DNA from: Cytospora piceicola
Lineage: Eukaryota > Ascomycota > Sordariomycetes > Diaporthales > Cytosporaceae
Reading direction: 5' to 3'
Length of the DNA stretch: 64,000 nucleotides
NCBI GenBank assembly: GCA_023375675.1
Contig: JALQBC010000005.1
Location: 1,488,001-1,552,000, forward strand
Shown in pieces: positions 61,724 to 64,000 of the stretch (the first letter of the stretch is position 1; each line of letters starts with the position of its first letter). The notes beneath the pieces are model-generated. The model had not been told where the DNA came from, did not search any database, and worked only from the letters and a program-made list of their open reading frames with translations. The position numbers and the translations under genes were made by a program.

Positions 61724-64000
61724 ATGGCAACACCCGTACCCGGAGCCCAGGTCCTTGACAATGGGCCTGGCTCCGCTCCTACTACCACTCCCACCTCAGC
61801 AATCGCCCTTCCCGGCCCCAGGTTACCACCACTTCCAGACCGCCCGGCACCTGTCGCCAACATGACCCCCAACATGACGACGATGGTTTTTGAAGGCCCA
61901 GGCTCAGCAGGCAAGGCCGTGAAGCGCCCAAGGCCCGTCAAGAGCTGTAACTCGTGCCGCCAGCGCAAACTCCGTTGCGACCGCACCTGTCCCTGTTCGC
62001 AGTGCAACAAGTCCAACCGCATATGCAAATACGCCAACGAGCACGAGCCCGGTCAGCTCTCCGAGGGCTCTGATGTCGAGGCCTCACCGAGGCCCGCCAA
62101 GCGTCCACACCGTCCCGCGCCCCCTTACGCCGATGTGCCGCCTCCCCAGCCCCACTCGACGCCAGGGAGCGTGGGGGTCGGCGGTGGCGGCAGTGTCCAC
62201 GAGCAGCCGCGGGGTGTGCCCGGCTCTGTACTCGACTACTTTGGCGCCAGGCTGGAGCGCCTGGAAAAGTTTGTCTTCAACCCCAGCCCCGCCTCCGCGG
62301 GCGCCGCGCCAGAATGGGGTCAGTCGCGAGCGCCGTATGGGCCTTATGCCACCGTCACCGGGTCGCCAACCACCATCCGGAGCCTCAGCGTCAAGGGAAA
62401 CCTGCGAACGCGATTCTTCGGGCAGAACGAGACCAGGGTGCTTTTGAACTTGTTTGACGAGGCCAGGGAGTTCATCCTCAACAGGTCCAGGGGCGACGAC
62501 ATCCGGGTGCTCTTCGAGCAGTTGCACAAAATTTACATGGCCGTGCAGGAGGAGAACAGGAGGGCACTGGCGCCGATATCAGTGTTTACCGACTCCATGC
62601 TCCCGGTGCAGAAGCGGATGGCCGATATTTTGCCAAGCAAATCGATTTGTGACCGACTACTAGATGCCTATATTGCCATGTCGGAAGGCCTTTACCGAGT
62701 CGTCCATGTGCCATCCTTCAAGGCTGAATACGAGACTTTCTGGTCGCAGGCAGGCGTCTCGGACGCGTTCCTTCCACGCCTGATGTGCATGCTGTCACTT
62801 GGCGCAAGGTTCGAGACGGAATCCAGAGGACTCAGTCATGACCGTGCCGATGGTATTCATGCTCCTACGGCGTGTGCTCTCGCCCGTGGCTGGCTGGATG
62901 GACTTCGTGGGAAGCAATTGGTAGACATAGACACGCTGCAGTGTGAGGTGCTACACCTCCATGCCTCACGCATGATGTCTTCCCGGAACCAAGAGTCATG
63001 GACACAATTAGGCTTCATCGTGCGGATGGCCATGACCATGGGTCTGCACCGCGATCCTGACGAGTTCCCTCAGATTCGACCTTTCTACGCCGAGCTGCGC
63101 CGAAGACTATGGTACACTGTCATAGACATGGACCTGCATGTTGCTCTGGCCTGCAACCTTCCATGCGCCGTTCGGGAGGGCGAGTACAGCTGCAGGCCGC
63201 CAAGCAACCTCGACGACAACGACATATTCCCAGACATGGCCAAGCTTCCACCCTCGAAACCGATCGACGAGTATACCAACTCCCAACTGCAAGCCTACGC
63301 CTCACGAACTCTTCCCCATCGAATCCGCGTATCCAGCATCATCAACCGCCTCGACACAATCCGTGATTTCCAGGAGGTCCTCGACTGCGGTGTCAAGCTG
63401 GAACAGCTCCTCGACGACGTCAACCACTTGTTCCCCAGGCGCAACCAGACGCTGGACCCGCGCGCCAAGTTCAAGGAGTGGCGCATGCGCGCGCTGCTGG
63501 ATATGCATGTCCGCAGACCGCTACTCGCGCTTTACCGTCCTTTCGCACTAAGCACGGTGGAGTGCCCCAGCCACATCACCACGAGCTATCTGAAGAGCTC
63601 GATGGTCATGCTGACATACATGGATGAGCTGGACCCCGGAGCGCCCGGGTTTGGCGACGTGAGTCACATGTATCATGTCGTGCTGAAGCATGACATAATG
63701 CAGGCAGCGTTCAGTGTGTGTTACTTCATCAAGAGCGCGAACGAGCAACTGGCGAGGAACAACATGGCTGCCTTGAACGGCCAGCTTCCGAGTCCCGATG
63801 CGTTCCAGCACGATGGCCTGGGCTTCATCAACGCCCTGGACAACCGCATGGTGTGGAGCACGCAGGGGATGACGCGGGCGGTGCAGCAGACGCTCGACAG
63901 CTTCGTGACCATGGTGAAGGACTCGTCGTGCGACCTGAAGGACACCCTCATCCTGTCGGCGGTGCTGAACTCGGTGAAGGGGGCGACGCACGAGGAGAGG
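61724..64000 (+). CDS. Zn2Cys6 transcription factor with fungal_trans domain, 3' end missing
   Basis: Nuclear transcription regulator; target genes unknown. The frame is open from the ATG at 61724 to the window edge (759 codons, no intron seen). After a Pro/Thr-rich start, KRPRPVKSCNSCRQRKLRCD opens the zinc cluster: C75, C78, C85, C91, C94 and C101, with one extra Cys at 89. A predicted coiled segment follows (VLDYFGARLERLEKFVF). The middle-homology domain (PF04082-like) spans roughly residues 310-560: LLDAYIAMSEGLYRVVHVPSF, LPRLMCMLSLGARFE, SRNQESWTQLGFIVRMAMTMGLHRDP, ELRRRLWYTVIDMDLHVALACNLPCAV. Met residues at 47 and 51 could serve as later starts. The C-terminus lies beyond the window. 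Confidence 0.9.
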   Translation, partial: MATPVPGAQVLDNGPGSAPTTTPTSAIALPGPRLPPLPDRPAPVANMTPNMTTMVFEGPGSAGKAVKRPRPVKSCNSCRQRKLRCDRTCPCSQCNKSNRICKYANEHEPGQLSEGSDVEASPRPAKRPHRPAPPYADVPPPQPHSTPGSVGVGGGGSVHEQPRGVPGSVLDYFGARLERLEKFVFNPSPASAGAAPEWGQSRAPYGPYATVTGSPTTIRSLSVKGNLRTRFFGQNETRVLLNLFDEAREFILNRSRGDDIRVLFEQLHKIYMAVQEENRRALAPISVFTDSMLPVQKRMADILPSKSICDRLLDAYIAMSEGLYRVVHVPSFKAEYETFWSQAGVSDAFLPRLMCMLSLGARFETESRGLSHDRADGIHAPTACALARGWLDGLRGKQLVDIDTLQCEVLHLHASRMMSSRNQESWTQLGFIVRMAMTMGLHRDPDEFPQIRPFYAELRRRLWYTVIDMDLHVALACNLPCAVREGEYSCRPPSNLDDNDIFPDMAKLPPSKPIDEYTNSQLQAYASRTLPHRIRVSSIINRLDTIRDFQEVLDCGVKLEQLLDDVNHLFPRRNQTLDPRAKFKEWRMRALLDMHVRRPLLALYRPFALSTVECPSHITTSYLKSSMVMLTYMDELDPGAPGFGDVSHMYHVVLKHDIMQAAFSVCYFIKSANEQLARNNMAALNGQLPSPDAFQHDGLGFINALDNRMVWSTQGMTRAVQQTLDSFVTMVKDSSCDLKDTLILSAVLNSVKGATHEER

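Noticed and set aside
1..64000. CRISPR arrays, bacterial operons, riboswitches
   Set aside because: The DNA is eukaryotic; no regular spacer-repeat pattern or bacterial signals were found.

Overview
The window is nuclear DNA of a filamentous ascomycete (Pezizomycotina, most probably Sordariomycetes). Genes carry short GT-AG introns of about 60-160 bp, coding regions are GC-rich with C-ending codons, and intergenic DNA is AT-richer and full of simple repeats. The gene families present (an AflR-type Zn2Cys6 regulator, a HET-domain protein, a 2EXR protein, a She4/CRO1 UCS protein) fit that group. I infer the class from gene content and cannot name a genus.

Layout. 1-10 kb looks like accessory or secondary-metabolism DNA: the 3' part of a 14-TM-type MFS efflux pump, an AflR-like regulator, and a divergent cupin / short-chain dehydrogenase pair. 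10-37 kb is dense housekeeping: DLT1, a 435-bp MITE-like element, NDC1, a PEP12-type syntaxin, COX18, ALG11, TRM2, gamma-glutamyltranspeptidase, a tRNA-derived SINE-like element with three stable hairpins, SHE4/UNC-45, TFB4, a taspase-like threonine aspartase with an unexplained in-frame coding block upstream, and ARP3. 37-50 kb is sparser: a HET gene, a yeast-type alcohol dehydrogenase, a 2EXR-domain gene and a broken kinase-like gene. 50-56.5 kb holds HUB1 (fused to an RS/RD-rich region), an O6-alkylguanine-DNA alkyltransferase, RQC1/TCF25 and the copper chaperone ATX1. 56.5-61.7 kb is a long gene-poor stretch with microsatellites, leading into a Zn2Cys6/fungal_trans regulator cut off by the window end.

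Functional view. Most genes are unlinked housekeeping functions: ER N-glycan assembly (ALG11), nuclear pore anchoring (NDC1), endosomal fusion (PEP12), respiratory assembly (COX18), actin (ARP3, SHE4), tRNA modification (TRM2), transcription and repair (TFB4), splicing (HUB1), ribosome quality control (RQC1) and copper delivery (ATX1). The left end is the only place where neighbours might work together, as one edge of a metabolite cluster whose core enzyme would lie outside the window.

The most unusual signals are the SINE-like hairpin element, the MITE with 34-bp perfect inverted repeats, the coding block in frame with the taspase, a phased GATA-site array upstream of the gamma-glutamyltranspeptidase, and twelve copies of the palindrome TACCTAGGTA, all outside genes. 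Splice sites were placed by eye from GT/AG signals, phase and family resemblance. No similarity search was possible.
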